In this document: piece by piece, positions 7,075 to 13,781 of the stretch
Layout of the letters: each line of letters opens with the position of its first letter
Position numbering within the stretch: the first letter of the stretch is position 1
Source of the DNA: JAGLTN01 sp023135255
GTDB taxonomy: Bacteria > Planctomycetota > Phycisphaerae > Sedimentisphaerales > Anaerobacaceae
DNA length: 15,231 bases
Direction: 5' to 3'
Assembly (NCBI GenBank): GCA_030639495.1
Contig: DAOWCP010000059.1
Location: 1-15,231, forward strand
Notes under the pieces: generated by a model
Databases searched by the model: none
What the model was told of the DNA's origin: nothing
Seen by the model: only the letters and a program-made list of their open reading frames with translations
Position numbers and translations under genes: made by a program

Positions 7075-10000
7075 ATGAGAACCAGGCAAAGACTTTTTCT
7101 TTTTACAACAATTTTACTTTTAGCGAACAATTATCTTTTCGCGGCAAATCAACAATCTAAAACAGCGGTCATAGTCTGTGGTAAAGATGCTTCTGTAATT
7201 GAGAAGATGGCAGCGAAGGAGATTCGCAGGTATGTTTATTTGCGGACTGACAAGCTTTTGGAGATAGTTGAAAAGTCGCGGGGTGGAAAAAACCTGATAA
7301 TCATCGGGCAAAAGAACAGCGGGGTATTTAAACCTGTTGTAAGCGGGGAATTGAAAAAAGAAATCAGTGCGCTTTGTGAACAACAATACATTATTAAGAC
7401 AGTGACATATAAGGGTAAGGATGCGATAGTTATTGCAGGCGGTGACGAAGTGGGGACTTTATACGGGGCTTACCAATTTGTGGAGACTATGGGAGTGCGG
7501 TTTTATATGCATGGCGATGTTGTGGGTGATGAAAAAATCGCATTTGTAATCCCGCAGCTTGATATTAAAGATTCGCCTTTATTTGAATTAAGGGGTATTC
7601 ATCCGTTTCACGATTTCCCAGAGGGGCCAGACTGGTGGAACAGAGATGGTTATAAGGCAATACTTGGGCAACTTCCTAAGATGCGGATGAACTTTTTCGG
7701 GCTGCATACCTATCCGCAGGGCGGGGCGGGGCCTGAGCCTACGGTCTGGATCGGAGAGAAGGAGAATATCGGGAAAAAGGGAAAAGTGAAATCAAGCTAT
7801 CCGAGCAGACACTTTACAACTTATAGCGGCACATGGGGATATCAAAAAAGGGATACCGGTGATTTTCTTTTCGGCGGTGATCAGATGTTTGAAAAGGATG
7901 GCTATGGTGTGGATTATATGCGGGGCATGATGGACTGGCCTGAAACAGACCAGGAAAAGAATGCTTTATTCTACAGGATGGGAAATTTATTAAAGGATGC
8001 TTTTGATTTTGCGAATATGCTTGGCATAAAAACATGCATTGGAACAGAGACGCCTTTGACAATTCCTTTGGATGTGAAACAAAGGCTTAGGGATGCGGGT
8101 AAGAATCCGGAAGATCCTGAAGTCGTGCAGGGGTTGTATGAGGGAATGTTTAAGCGGATAATGGAAACTCATAAGCTTGATTATTACTGGATATGGACTC
8201 CTGAAGGCTGGACATGGAATAATAAAGAGTCAGATGACAGCGCAGATAAGGCATTGAAAGATATACAGCTTGCGGTCAAAGCGAAGGATAATGTCGGAGC
8301 GGGTTTCCGGTTGGCAACTTGCGGGTGGGTTCTTGGTCCTGCGAAAGATCGGTCGATGTTTGACGATGCGCTGGGTAAGGATATGCCGATGAGCTGTATC
8401 AGCAGAGGCGTTGGATTTGATTTTGTTGAACCGGGATTTGAGGAAATAACAGGCAGGGATAAGTGGGCAATACCCTGGTTTGAAGATGACGGGGCAATGA
8501 TAATTCCTCAACTTTGGGTGGGCAGAATGAGAAAGGATGCCGCGGATGCTTTGAAGTACGGATGCAACGGGCTGATGGGGATACACTGGCGGACAAGAAT
8601 ACTTGGGCCTAACGTTTCTGCACTTGCCAAAGCAAGTTGGCTGCAGCAAGGATGGAATCCGGATTTCGATCTGCAAAATAAGAAAATTGAGTCTGTATTT
8701 GTTGAGGGTGCGATCGGGGGCAATCCGGCAGCATATGCAAACAGCCAGATCGCAAAGACTGATGATGACGGGCTGTATAATAGTGTGCGTTATGATGTTA
8801 AGGGGTATCAGTTTAAGGTTGATAATGGCGGGTATAAGGTGACACTTAAATTTTCTGAGATACATTATGACGAAGCGGGCAAGAGAATTTTTGCTGTAAA
8901 ATTACAGGGGAAGAAAGTTATTGATCGGCTTGATATATTTGAAAAGGTCGGAAAGAATTATGCTTTGGACTATACTTTTGATGATGTAGATGTCTCTGAT
9001 GGTGTGTTGAAAATAGGGTTTGATCGTATTGTTGAGCATCCGTGTATAAGCGCGATAGTAATCGAGGGCAAAGGGGTTGCGAAAAGGATTAATTGCGGCG
9101 GCAACAGCTACGGTGAATATGCCGCGGATATGAATGTAACACCACAGCAGAAAAGAAATCTTGCAACTGACGATTTTTATATTGACTGGGCGAAGACGAA
9201 TTTTGGTAAAGAAGCGGCTGAGGATATTGCGCAGATATTTATCAGCATTGACGGCAAGCTTCCTCGGCCTTCGCAGTGGGTTGACGGACCTGGTGGGATC
9301 ATGGCTGACAAGAGGCCTTGGGGTAAAGTTAAGGGGGCGTATGACTTTGTTGACCAGATGGGTGCGTTGAAGGGCAAGATAAAAGGCAAAGGTAATGTTG
9401 AAAGGTTCGATTACTGGCTGAACAACTTTATATATCTACGGGAAACCGCAAAGGGCAATTGTTTGTGGGGCAGATATAACGATATCATGGAAAAGGTCAG
9501 GGCAGAAACGAATGCTGCCAGGAAAAAAGAGATGGCATTGAAAGAAGCTTTGCCGGTAAGAAAGGAACTTTTAAAACAAAGCGGTATTATACAAAAATAT
9601 CTTCTGGCAACGGTGACAACAACCGGAGCGATGGGCAATGTCGCTAACTGGAACCAACATGTTTATCCGGTGCTGCTTAATAATCCTGAAAATGAATTGG
9701 CAGGAATCATCGGTGAATTACCACAGCAGGGACAATGCAAAACTTATAAAAAATATGAAGGTGACATCAGAATGTTTGTCCCCGTAGTAAGGACAAGTCT
9801 GGAGAAAGGTGAAGGGCTTAATCTGAAAGTCATCGTACTGGGTGACAGGGTTAAGAAGGGGTTGCTATATTACAGAGAAATGGGCAGCGGTAAATTTAAA
9901 GCAATTGACATCAAACATGTTAATCGTGGTGTTTATCAGGTCAGAATCGCAGGTAAAAAGCTAAGTGACATTAATACAGTTGAGTATTATCTGGATGTTG

Positions 10001-10077
10001 AAACATTCGGAGGGGAAAAACTAAGGTGGCCGGTGACAAGCCCGGAAATTAACCAAACTGTCATCATGTTAGATTGA
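7075..10077 (+). CDS. Exported alpha-glucuronidase-like (GH67/GH20-type) protein with internal malectin domain
   Basis: 1000 residues from the ATG at 7075, chosen because AGGAG sits 7 bases upstream and a signal peptide follows (1-~24, ending LFAA). Upstream in-frame TTG at 7003 is not needed. Residues ~25-165 resemble the GH67N/GH20b domain that precedes such barrels (GGDEVGTLYGAYQFVETMGV). A TIM-barrel region follows (~175-545) with conserved-looking acidic motifs GTETPL (Glu325) and IWTPEGWTW (Glu377), the likeliest catalytic candidates. A malectin-type carbohydrate-binding domain (~565-667) is inserted, after which a helical scaffold resumes (DFYIDWAKTNFG near 700-711) up to ~860, and an Ig-like C-terminal domain (~895-1000) ends it. 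The family is commonly labelled alpha-glucuronidase in planctomycetes and Bacteroidetes, but the exact reaction is inferred. Between the preceding terminator and the gene only a weak promoter is visible (TTGCTC 7003, AATATT 7025). Confidence 0.75.
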   Translation: MRTRQRLFLFTTILLLANNYLFAANQQSKTAVIVCGKDASVIEKMAAKEIRRYVYLRTDKLLEIVEKSRGGKNLIIIGQKNSGVFKPVVSGELKKEISALCEQQYIIKTVTYKGKDAIVIAGGDEVGTLYGAYQFVETMGVRFYMHGDVVGDEKIAFVIPQLDIKDSPLFELRGIHPFHDFPEGPDWWNRDGYKAILGQLPKMRMNFFGLHTYPQGGAGPEPTVWIGEKENIGKKGKVKSSYPSRHFTTYSGTWGYQKRDTGDFLFGGDQMFEKDGYGVDYMRGMMDWPETDQEKNALFYRMGNLLKDAFDFANMLGIKTCIGTETPLTIPLDVKQRLRDAGKNPEDPEVVQGLYEGMFKRIMETHKLDYYWIWTPEGWTWNNKESDDSADKALKDIQLAVKAKDNVGAGFRLATCGWVLGPAKDRSMFDDALGKDMPMSCISRGVGFDFVEPGFEEITGRDKWAIPWFEDDGAMIIPQLWVGRMRKDAADALKYGCNGLMGIHWRTRILGPNVSALAKASWLQQGWNPDFDLQNKKIESVFVEGAIGGNPAAYANSQIAKTDDDGLYNSVRYDVKGYQFKVDNGGYKVTLKFSEIHYDEAGKRIFAVKLQGKKVIDRLDIFEKVGKNYALDYTFDDVDVSDGVLKIGFDRIVEHPCISAIVIEGKGVAKRINCGGNSYGEYAADMNVTPQQKRNLATDDFYIDWAKTNFGKEAAEDIAQIFISIDGKLPRPSQWVDGPGGIMADKRPWGKVKGAYDFVDQMGALKGKIKGKGNVERFDYWLNNFIYLRETAKGNCLWGRYNDIMEKVRAETNAARKKEMALKEALPVRKELLKQSGIIQKYLLATVTTTGAMGNVANWNQHVYPVLLNNPENELAGIIGELPQQGQCKTYKKYEGDIRMFVPVVRTSLEKGEGLNLKVIVLGDRVKKGLLYYREMGSGKFKAIDIKHVNRGVYQVRIAGKKLSDINTVEYYLDVETFGGEKLRWPVTSPEINQTVIMLD

Positions 10078-10286
10078 AATGAGAAAATAGGTTAGCCGGA
10101 TTGTTCTTATAGATTTTTTATTTACATTTAACCTATAAAAGTAAAAAAATGGTTGACTTTTATTAGTTTTTCTGTTTAAATCGTACTACGTTTTAGGGAG
10201 TTTCCTTTGCCCCCAGGGGAGACTTCTGGTAAATTTTTCAGTAGGGGGATTATAAGGTCGATTAAGAGACCTTGGGAGCGAAACAA
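10078..10286 (+). promoter_or_regulatory. Non-coding region with the promoter and leader of the cold-shock gene
   Basis: The first part has ATAGGTTA (10087-10094) facing TAACCTAT (10129-10136), a weak hairpin with a 34-base loop that may end the preceding transcript. A promoter candidate follows: TTGACT (10153-10158), 17 bases, TTAAAT (10176-10181) with TG at 10173 (extended -10). Transcription from near 10188 gives a leader of about 100 bases, typical of cold-shock genes, whose leaders often regulate translation by temperature. Near its end AAGGTC/GACCTT (10254-10259 with 10268-10273, loop of 8) abuts the GGGAG ribosome binding site at 10274-10278. CCCCC (10210-10214) could pair either with the adjacent AGGGG or with GGGGG (10244-10248). 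Confidence 0.5.
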
Positions 10287-10490
10287 GTGGATACGGGCAT
10301 AGTAAAGTGGTTCAATGACAAAAAAGGTTTTGGTTTTATTACCCCTGATAACGGAAGTGATGATCTTTTCGTACATCACAGCGAGATCGCGACAGAAGGG
10401 TATCGCAGTCTTCAGGATGGACAGAAAGTTGAATATGAAGTAGCAGAAGGCAAAAAAGGCCTGCAGGCGACAAAAGTTATCGGCTGTTAG
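10287..10490 (+). CDS. Cold-shock domain protein (CspA family)
   Basis: 67 residues, the usual length for a single cold-shock domain. The OB-fold nucleic-acid binding motifs are intact: RNP1 KGFGFI at 13-18 and RNP2 LFVHH at 27-31, after the typical TGIVKWFN start. Family members bind single-stranded RNA or DNA in the cytoplasm and act as RNA chaperones. I chose GTG at 10287 because GGGAG lies 8 bases upstream and the family normally starts two or three residues before TGxVKWFN. The in-frame TTG at 10272 would add five residues and has a poor ribosome binding site. The gene appears to be a single transcription unit with its own promoter and a hairpin terminator at 10578-10610. It has no evident functional link to the glycosidases. 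Confidence 0.93.
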   Translation: MDTGIVKWFNDKKGFGFITPDNGSDDLFVHHSEIATEGYRSLQDGQKVEYEVAEGKKGLQATKVIGC

Positions 10491-10539
10491 TTTATTTCAT
10501 GAAGTATTAGAGCAGTTTAATTTTTCGTGTTCGCTTTAT

Positions 10540-10643
10540 GCATGTTGCGGCTTCGGCTGTCGGCGTCAGAAATACTCACCCTACAACAAGTAGGGTTGCG
10601 TTTTCTTTCTTGTCAGCCTTGTCCTCACGAGAAGCCTAAATGC
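10540..10643 (+). repeat. Nested palindrome (104 bases) downstream of the cold-shock gene
   Basis: Matching arms nest in order around one centre: GCAT (10540-10543) with ATGC (10640-10643), GGCTTC (10549-10554) with GAAGCC (10631-10636), GGCTG (10555-10559) with CAGCC (10614-10618), AGAAA (10568-10572) with TTTCT (10602-10606), and the perfect inner hairpin ACCCTAC/GTAGGGT (10578-10584 with 10590-10596). Unpaired spacers separate the arms. It could be a structured 3' UTR, a cruciform site or a dispersed palindromic repeat; I cannot tell which from one copy. Confidence 0.5.
10578..10610 (+). terminator. Probable intrinsic terminator of the cold-shock transcript
   Basis: A perfect 7-base-pair stem ACCCTAC/GTAGGGT with loop AACAA, followed after four bases by the T-rich stretch TTTTCTTTCT (10601-10610). 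It lies 88 bases after the stop codon. The tail is interrupted by C, so the efficiency is uncertain. Confidence 0.55.
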
Positions 10644-10925
10644 AAACAGAAAATATTAAAATGCTCTAAAAGCCTTGCTATTATGTGGGGTTTTTAGAAT
10701 CTTCCACGATAAACGGAATATTCTTTGGCTTATGGTGTATTTACATTTGTCAGAGATGTATGTAAGGGAGGGTATACGCAGTTTATTGGGACACAGGTTG
10801 TTCCCTGTCGACTGTCAGGGGTTCGACACGCACTATACCGACTGGGGACAAGTGCCGGTCTGAGGTCACATGTCAAGTCAGCACACATTGAGGCATTAAG
10901 GTTTTGGCTGTAATATTTTGTTGCA
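10641..10925. ncRNA. Possible structured RNA (or MITE) with pairing ends
   Basis: The ends pair: TGCAA (10641-10645) with TTGCA (10921-10925), then AAAATATTA (10650-10658) with TAATATTTT (10911-10919), then AAAA-CCTT (10668-10676, one bulged G) with AAGGTTTT (10898-10905). Inside are local hairpins: CTAAAAGCC/GGTTTTTAG (10666-10674 with 10689-10697, competing with the third pairing), TTACAT/ATGTAA (10741, 10760), GGTATA/TATACC (10771, 10834) enclosing ACAGG/CCTGT or TGTCGA/TCGACA, and GACTGG/CCGGTC (10840, 10855). Two overlapping 62-codon ORFs here lack ribosome binding sites and look unlike proteins. I do not recognise tmRNA, 6S, RNase P or SRP RNA signatures. The outer pairing could equally be terminal inverted repeats of a small mobile element; no target duplication is seen. 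Confidence 0.35.
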
Positions 10926-10948
10926 GTTGTGCCTGAGAGGTATATAAT
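10921..10948 (+). promoter_or_regulatory. Candidate promoter of the symporter gene
   Basis: TTGCAG (10921-10926), a 16-base spacer and a perfect TATAAT (10943-10948). The predicted start near 10955 gives a leader of about 54 bases ahead of the ATG at 11009, which has AAAGGGA (10996-11002) as its ribosome binding site. Confidence 0.5.
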
Positions 10949-11008
10949 GCTGTTTTAATTTATTCTAAAGGATCGTAAGTCTGAAGTGTTTTAAGAAAGG
11001 GATTTGCC

Positions 11009-12670
11009 ATGGATTTTAGTTATATAGACATTGCGGTATTTGTGATATTTATCGCAGGAGTAGTCGCTATCGGCTTGTGGAAGAGCCGAGAAGAAAAGAA
11101 CACCAGCGAAGATTATTTTCTCGCGGGCAGAGGATTGAAATGGTGGCTGATAGGTTTTTCCTTAATTGCCGCTAACATTTCAACTGAGCAGTTTGTGGGT
11201 ATGAGCGGCGATGCTGCTGGCGGTGTTGGTTTGGCAATTGCGAGCTACGAATGGATGGCAGCGGTGACGTTGGTTATTGTTGCGTTCTTCTTTTTGCCTC
11301 ATTTTCTCAGAGCGGGTATTTATACGATGCCTGAATTTTTGGAATATCGTTATAACTGGGTAGCAAGGTTAATTATGGCAGTAGCAACGCTGGGGATTTA
11401 TGTTGTGTTGGTGGGCAGCATTACCTATTCGGGGGCGTTGACGATCGAGACATTTGTTAAGGCGAGGATGGGCTACGAGATATCATTGTGGGCTGGCTCG
11501 CTGTTTATTGTTGTTATTGCGTTGATCTATGTTGTTACAGGCGGTTTGAAAGCTTGTGCGTGGGCGGATTTGATTCAGGGTTCAGCTTTGATCATCGCTG
11601 GTGCTATTATTATGATCCTCGTATTCATTAAGCTTGGTTTGGTTAACGAGGCTACAGTACTGGTCGATGGAGCGATAAAAACTGTGCCACTGGATTCGGG
11701 TATGAGTGCGTGGGACAGGTTCTGGCATCTTAATGCCAGTAAGATGACGATGTATCTGCCTTCGGATCATCCTAAGCTGCCCTGGACGGCACTTATCGTT
11801 GGCCTGTGGATCCCTAACTTTTATTACTGGGGTTTGAATCAGTATATCACACAGAGGACGCTTGGTGCTGCATCGCTTGCTGAGGGACAGAAAGGTATTG
11901 TGTTTAGTGCGTTTATGAAATTGCTCATACCGTTCATTGTTGTTGTTCCGGGTATTATTGCTTTTAACCTTTATTATCAGAATATGCAGGAGGACGGTGT
12001 GTTCAAATCTGATATGGCATTGGGGCAGCTGATCGCGAATGTGATTCCGTCGAATGGCTTGTTCGGCTTTACTTTGGCGGCTTTGCTTGGTGCGGTTATT
12101 TCATCTCTGGCGGCTTTGCTTAATGCGGCAAGTACTATTTTCACAATGGATATCTACAAAAAATATCTGAATAAAGATGCAGAGCAGAAAAAGATTGTTT
12201 CTGTCGGCAGGATGTGCGTTATTACATTCGGTGTGCTTGCGGTTGTTGTTTCGGCGTTCGTGCTTGATAGTCCGAAACTTAATAAGGGCATCTTTACTGT
12301 TATCCAGGAAGTACAGGGACTTATCAGCCCGGGTATTCTGGCGGCATTTGCGTTTGGTTTTGTAGTTAAGAAGGCTCCGAGAATTTGTGGTGCGGTATCG
12401 CTTCTCGTTAATATTGTGGGTTACTCGGTGCTCAAGTATGCTGTACCTGACTTGAACTTCCTGAATCGTATGGCGGTTTGTTTTGGGCTTTGCCTGGTTA
12501 CAATGACGATCATAAGGCTTGTTAAACCAATGGCTGAACCAATTACATTTGAATCTACAACTGATCTTGATCTTAAGAGCAGCAAGGGTGCTTTCATAGC
12601 TGGTATGATTGTGATCGTTCTTACTGTGATACTTTATATTGTTTTTAGTCCGCTTGGAGTTGCAAAGTAA
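11009..12670 (+). CDS. Sodium/sugar symporter, SSS (SGLT) family, vSGLT-like
   Basis: 553 residues, a normal length for the solute:sodium symporter family, and strongly hydrophobic with about 13-14 membrane segments expected. It should import a sugar into the cytoplasm with Na+. The signature region ANISTEQFVGMSG then LAIASYEWM carries Gln61 and Glu81, and IPNFYYWGLNQYITQR then FMKLL carries Asn270, Tyr273 and Lys304. From memory of the Vibrio galactose transporter these match the sugar-contacting Gln, Glu, Asn, Tyr and Lys, the last three with a constant offset of ten. Ser375 in the NAAST motif fits the sodium site. A monosaccharide such as galactose, glucose or xylose is therefore the likeliest cargo, but it cannot be fixed. 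It has its own promoter upstream and a strong terminator at 12735-12770. Near the secreted glycosidases it plausibly takes up their products. Confidence 0.92.
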   Translation: MDFSYIDIAVFVIFIAGVVAIGLWKSREEKNTSEDYFLAGRGLKWWLIGFSLIAANISTEQFVGMSGDAAGGVGLAIASYEWMAAVTLVIVAFFFLPHFLRAGIYTMPEFLEYRYNWVARLIMAVATLGIYVVLVGSITYSGALTIETFVKARMGYEISLWAGSLFIVVIALIYVVTGGLKACAWADLIQGSALIIAGAIIMILVFIKLGLVNEATVLVDGAIKTVPLDSGMSAWDRFWHLNASKMTMYLPSDHPKLPWTALIVGLWIPNFYYWGLNQYITQRTLGAASLAEGQKGIVFSAFMKLLIPFIVVVPGIIAFNLYYQNMQEDGVFKSDMALGQLIANVIPSNGLFGFTLAALLGAVISSLAALLNAASTIFTMDIYKKYLNKDAEQKKIVSVGRMCVITFGVLAVVVSAFVLDSPKLNKGIFTVIQEVQGLISPGILAAFAFGFVVKKAPRICGAVSLLVNIVGYSVLKYAVPDLNFLNRMAVCFGLCLVTMTIIRLVKPMAEPITFESTTDLDLKSSKGAFIAGMIVIVLTVILYIVFSPLGVAK

Positions 12671-12704
12671 TTTGTGGGAAAATTTAACTAAGATTAGTAT
12701 GTAT

Positions 12705-12733
12705 TTGTAAGAGAAGCTATTAGTTTGTATAAT
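12705..12733 (+). promoter_or_regulatory. Candidate pyrK promoter placed just before the terminator stem
   Basis: TTGTAA (12705-12710; 4 of 6), a 17-base spacer and a perfect TATAAT (12728-12733). The expected start near 12740 falls inside the left arm of the terminator hairpin (12735-12742), so the new transcript would lack most of that arm and escape termination. The leader to the ATG at 12788 would be about 48 bases. Confidence 0.5.
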
Positions 12734-12734
12734 G

Positions 12735-12770
12735 CGGCCGAGTTGTTGATGACTCGGCCGTTTTTATTTT
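12735..12770 (+). terminator. Intrinsic terminator of the symporter gene
   Basis: A perfect 8-base-pair GC-rich stem, CGGCCGAG (12735-12742) with CTCGGCCG (12753-12760), a 10-base loop, then TTTTTATTTT (12761-12770). It lies 64 bases after the symporter stop. An alternative role as an attenuator ahead of pyrK is possible if transcription starts upstream of it. Confidence 0.9.
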
Positions 12771-12787
12771 CAGTCTGGAATAGAATT

Positions 12788-13729
12788 ATGTGCGATGATG
12801 GCAGCAAAAAGGGCATTTTTGAGGCGAAAGTGAACTCGAACCGGTGTATTGGTGAGGGGTTTTACAGGGTCAATCTTGGGTTTTGCGGAGATGGGGCGAG
12901 GCTTTTTGCGGGGTTTATTCCGGGGCAATTCGTGGAAATTGATTTGAGCGGCGCTCCGCTGCCGGCGATGGATAAGATACCTGAGAAACTGCGGGATGCG
13001 AGTGGCCGAAGCATTATACTTCGCCGGCCTTTCAGTCTGGCAGATGTTGAGGTTTGCGGGGATGTGGTGAATATTGAAATACTTTATTGCTGTGTCGGGC
13101 CTGCGAGTTTGCGGATGATGGAATTGAAGGAAGGTAATGTTGTCAGCGTAATTGGACCTTTGGGCAATGGGTTCGATATCGATAAGAATAAAAAGGTTGC
13201 GTTGCTGGCAGTTGGTGGTATGGGTGCTGGGCCTTTGCAGCATCTTGCCAGGGAGCTTGCGAAGATACCTGGTATGGAGGTGGTCGCTTTTGCGGGTACT
13301 CAATCTGTGGACAGACTTCCTTTTGAGAAGCCTTTCGGTGATTTCAGCGCTCGGCCCACACTTTGTCTGAATGAATTTTCCAAATCGGCGACTAAAAGCA
13401 TTGTTGCTACCGATGACGGCTCGGCGGGGTTTAAGGGATTTGTCACGGGGGCAATGGAGAGTTGGCTCGATAGTTGTAAGGCTGAAATGAAAGATATTAT
13501 TATTTATTGCTGCGGGCCTGAGATGATGCTGGCGACGATGGCGGAAATTGCTGAAAAGCGTGGGATAGATTGCCAGGTCAGTATGGAAAGGCGGATGGCT
13601 TGCGGGATCGGGCTTTGCCAGAGCTGTGCTGTCGAGTGCAGAAAAAAAGGTACAGATGAAACTTTTTACAAGATGTGCTGTAAGGACGGACCTGTCTTTG
13701 ACAGCCGGGAAGTGGTTTACACCCTTTAG
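12788..13729 (+). CDS. pyrK: Dihydroorotate dehydrogenase electron transfer subunit (PyrK)
   Basis: 313 residues from ATG 12788. It passes electrons from the class 1B dihydroorotate dehydrogenase through FAD and an iron-sulfur cluster to NAD+ in pyrimidine synthesis. The ferredoxin-reductase fold is evident: FAD motif RRPFSLA (79-85), nucleotide-binding stretch LLAVGGMGAGPLQ, and a C-terminal [2Fe-2S] motif with Cys272, Cys277, Cys280 and Cys298 (the last just before KDGPVF, as in known PyrK). Family members are commonly about 250-290 residues, so this one is slightly long. The longer reading from a TTG at 12725 was rejected because it would place the coding start within the terminator. The ribosome binding site is weak (GGA at 12778). 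The last residues (Thr-Leu) and the TAG stop come from the palindromic repeat at 13721. The partner pyrD begins 52 bases downstream. Confidence 0.92.
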   Translation: MCDDGSKKGIFEAKVNSNRCIGEGFYRVNLGFCGDGARLFAGFIPGQFVEIDLSGAPLPAMDKIPEKLRDASGRSIILRRPFSLADVEVCGDVVNIEILYCCVGPASLRMMELKEGNVVSVIGPLGNGFDIDKNKKVALLAVGGMGAGPLQHLARELAKIPGMEVVAFAGTQSVDRLPFEKPFGDFSARPTLCLNEFSKSATKSIVATDDGSAGFKGFVTGAMESWLDSCKAEMKDIIIYCCGPEMMLATMAEIAEKRGIDCQVSMERRMACGIGLCQSCAVECRKKGTDETFYKMCCKDGPVFDSREVVYTL

Positions 13730-13778
13730 GGTGGTAAATATCCGCGGATAAACAGCAAGATTCAATTGGGAACAGTAT
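13721..13778 (+). repeat. Palindromic intergenic repeat, copy B (compact)
   Basis: A 58-base element at the pyrK-pyrD junction: hairpin ACCCTTTAGGGT (extendable to TTTAC...GTAAA with one bulge), then the perfect palindrome TATCCGCGGATA, then AATTGGGAACAGTAT. It aligns without gaps to two parts of 3921-4019. The pyrK stop TAG (13727-13729) lies within its hairpin loop, and its TTGGGA (13766-13771) is the only ribosome-binding-like sequence ahead of pyrD, 10 bases from the ATG. Confidence 0.6.
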
Positions 13779-13781
13779 GTT

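Noticed and set aside
10787..10840. tRNA-like T-loop sequence (GGGGTTCGACAC)
   Set aside because: The flanking bases cannot form a 5-base-pair T-stem or an acceptor stem, and no anticodon arm fits.
10675..10913. Two overlapping short ORFs (62 codons each, in different frames) as protein genes
   Set aside because: Neither has a ribosome binding site, both lie within the inverted-repeat-rich segment, and their translations look random.
10641..10925. Assignment to tmRNA, RNase P RNA, 6S RNA or SRP RNA
   Set aside because: None of the conserved sequence blocks that I know for these RNAs is visible; left as unassigned.
12725..12787. TTG start extending PyrK upstream
   Set aside because: It would lie across the intrinsic terminator and has no ribosome binding site.
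12770..13765. 331-codon minus-strand ORF opposite pyrK
   Set aside because: It is a shadow of pyrK, whose FAD and iron-sulfur motifs are clear on the plus strand; the minus-strand translation has no recognisable pattern.
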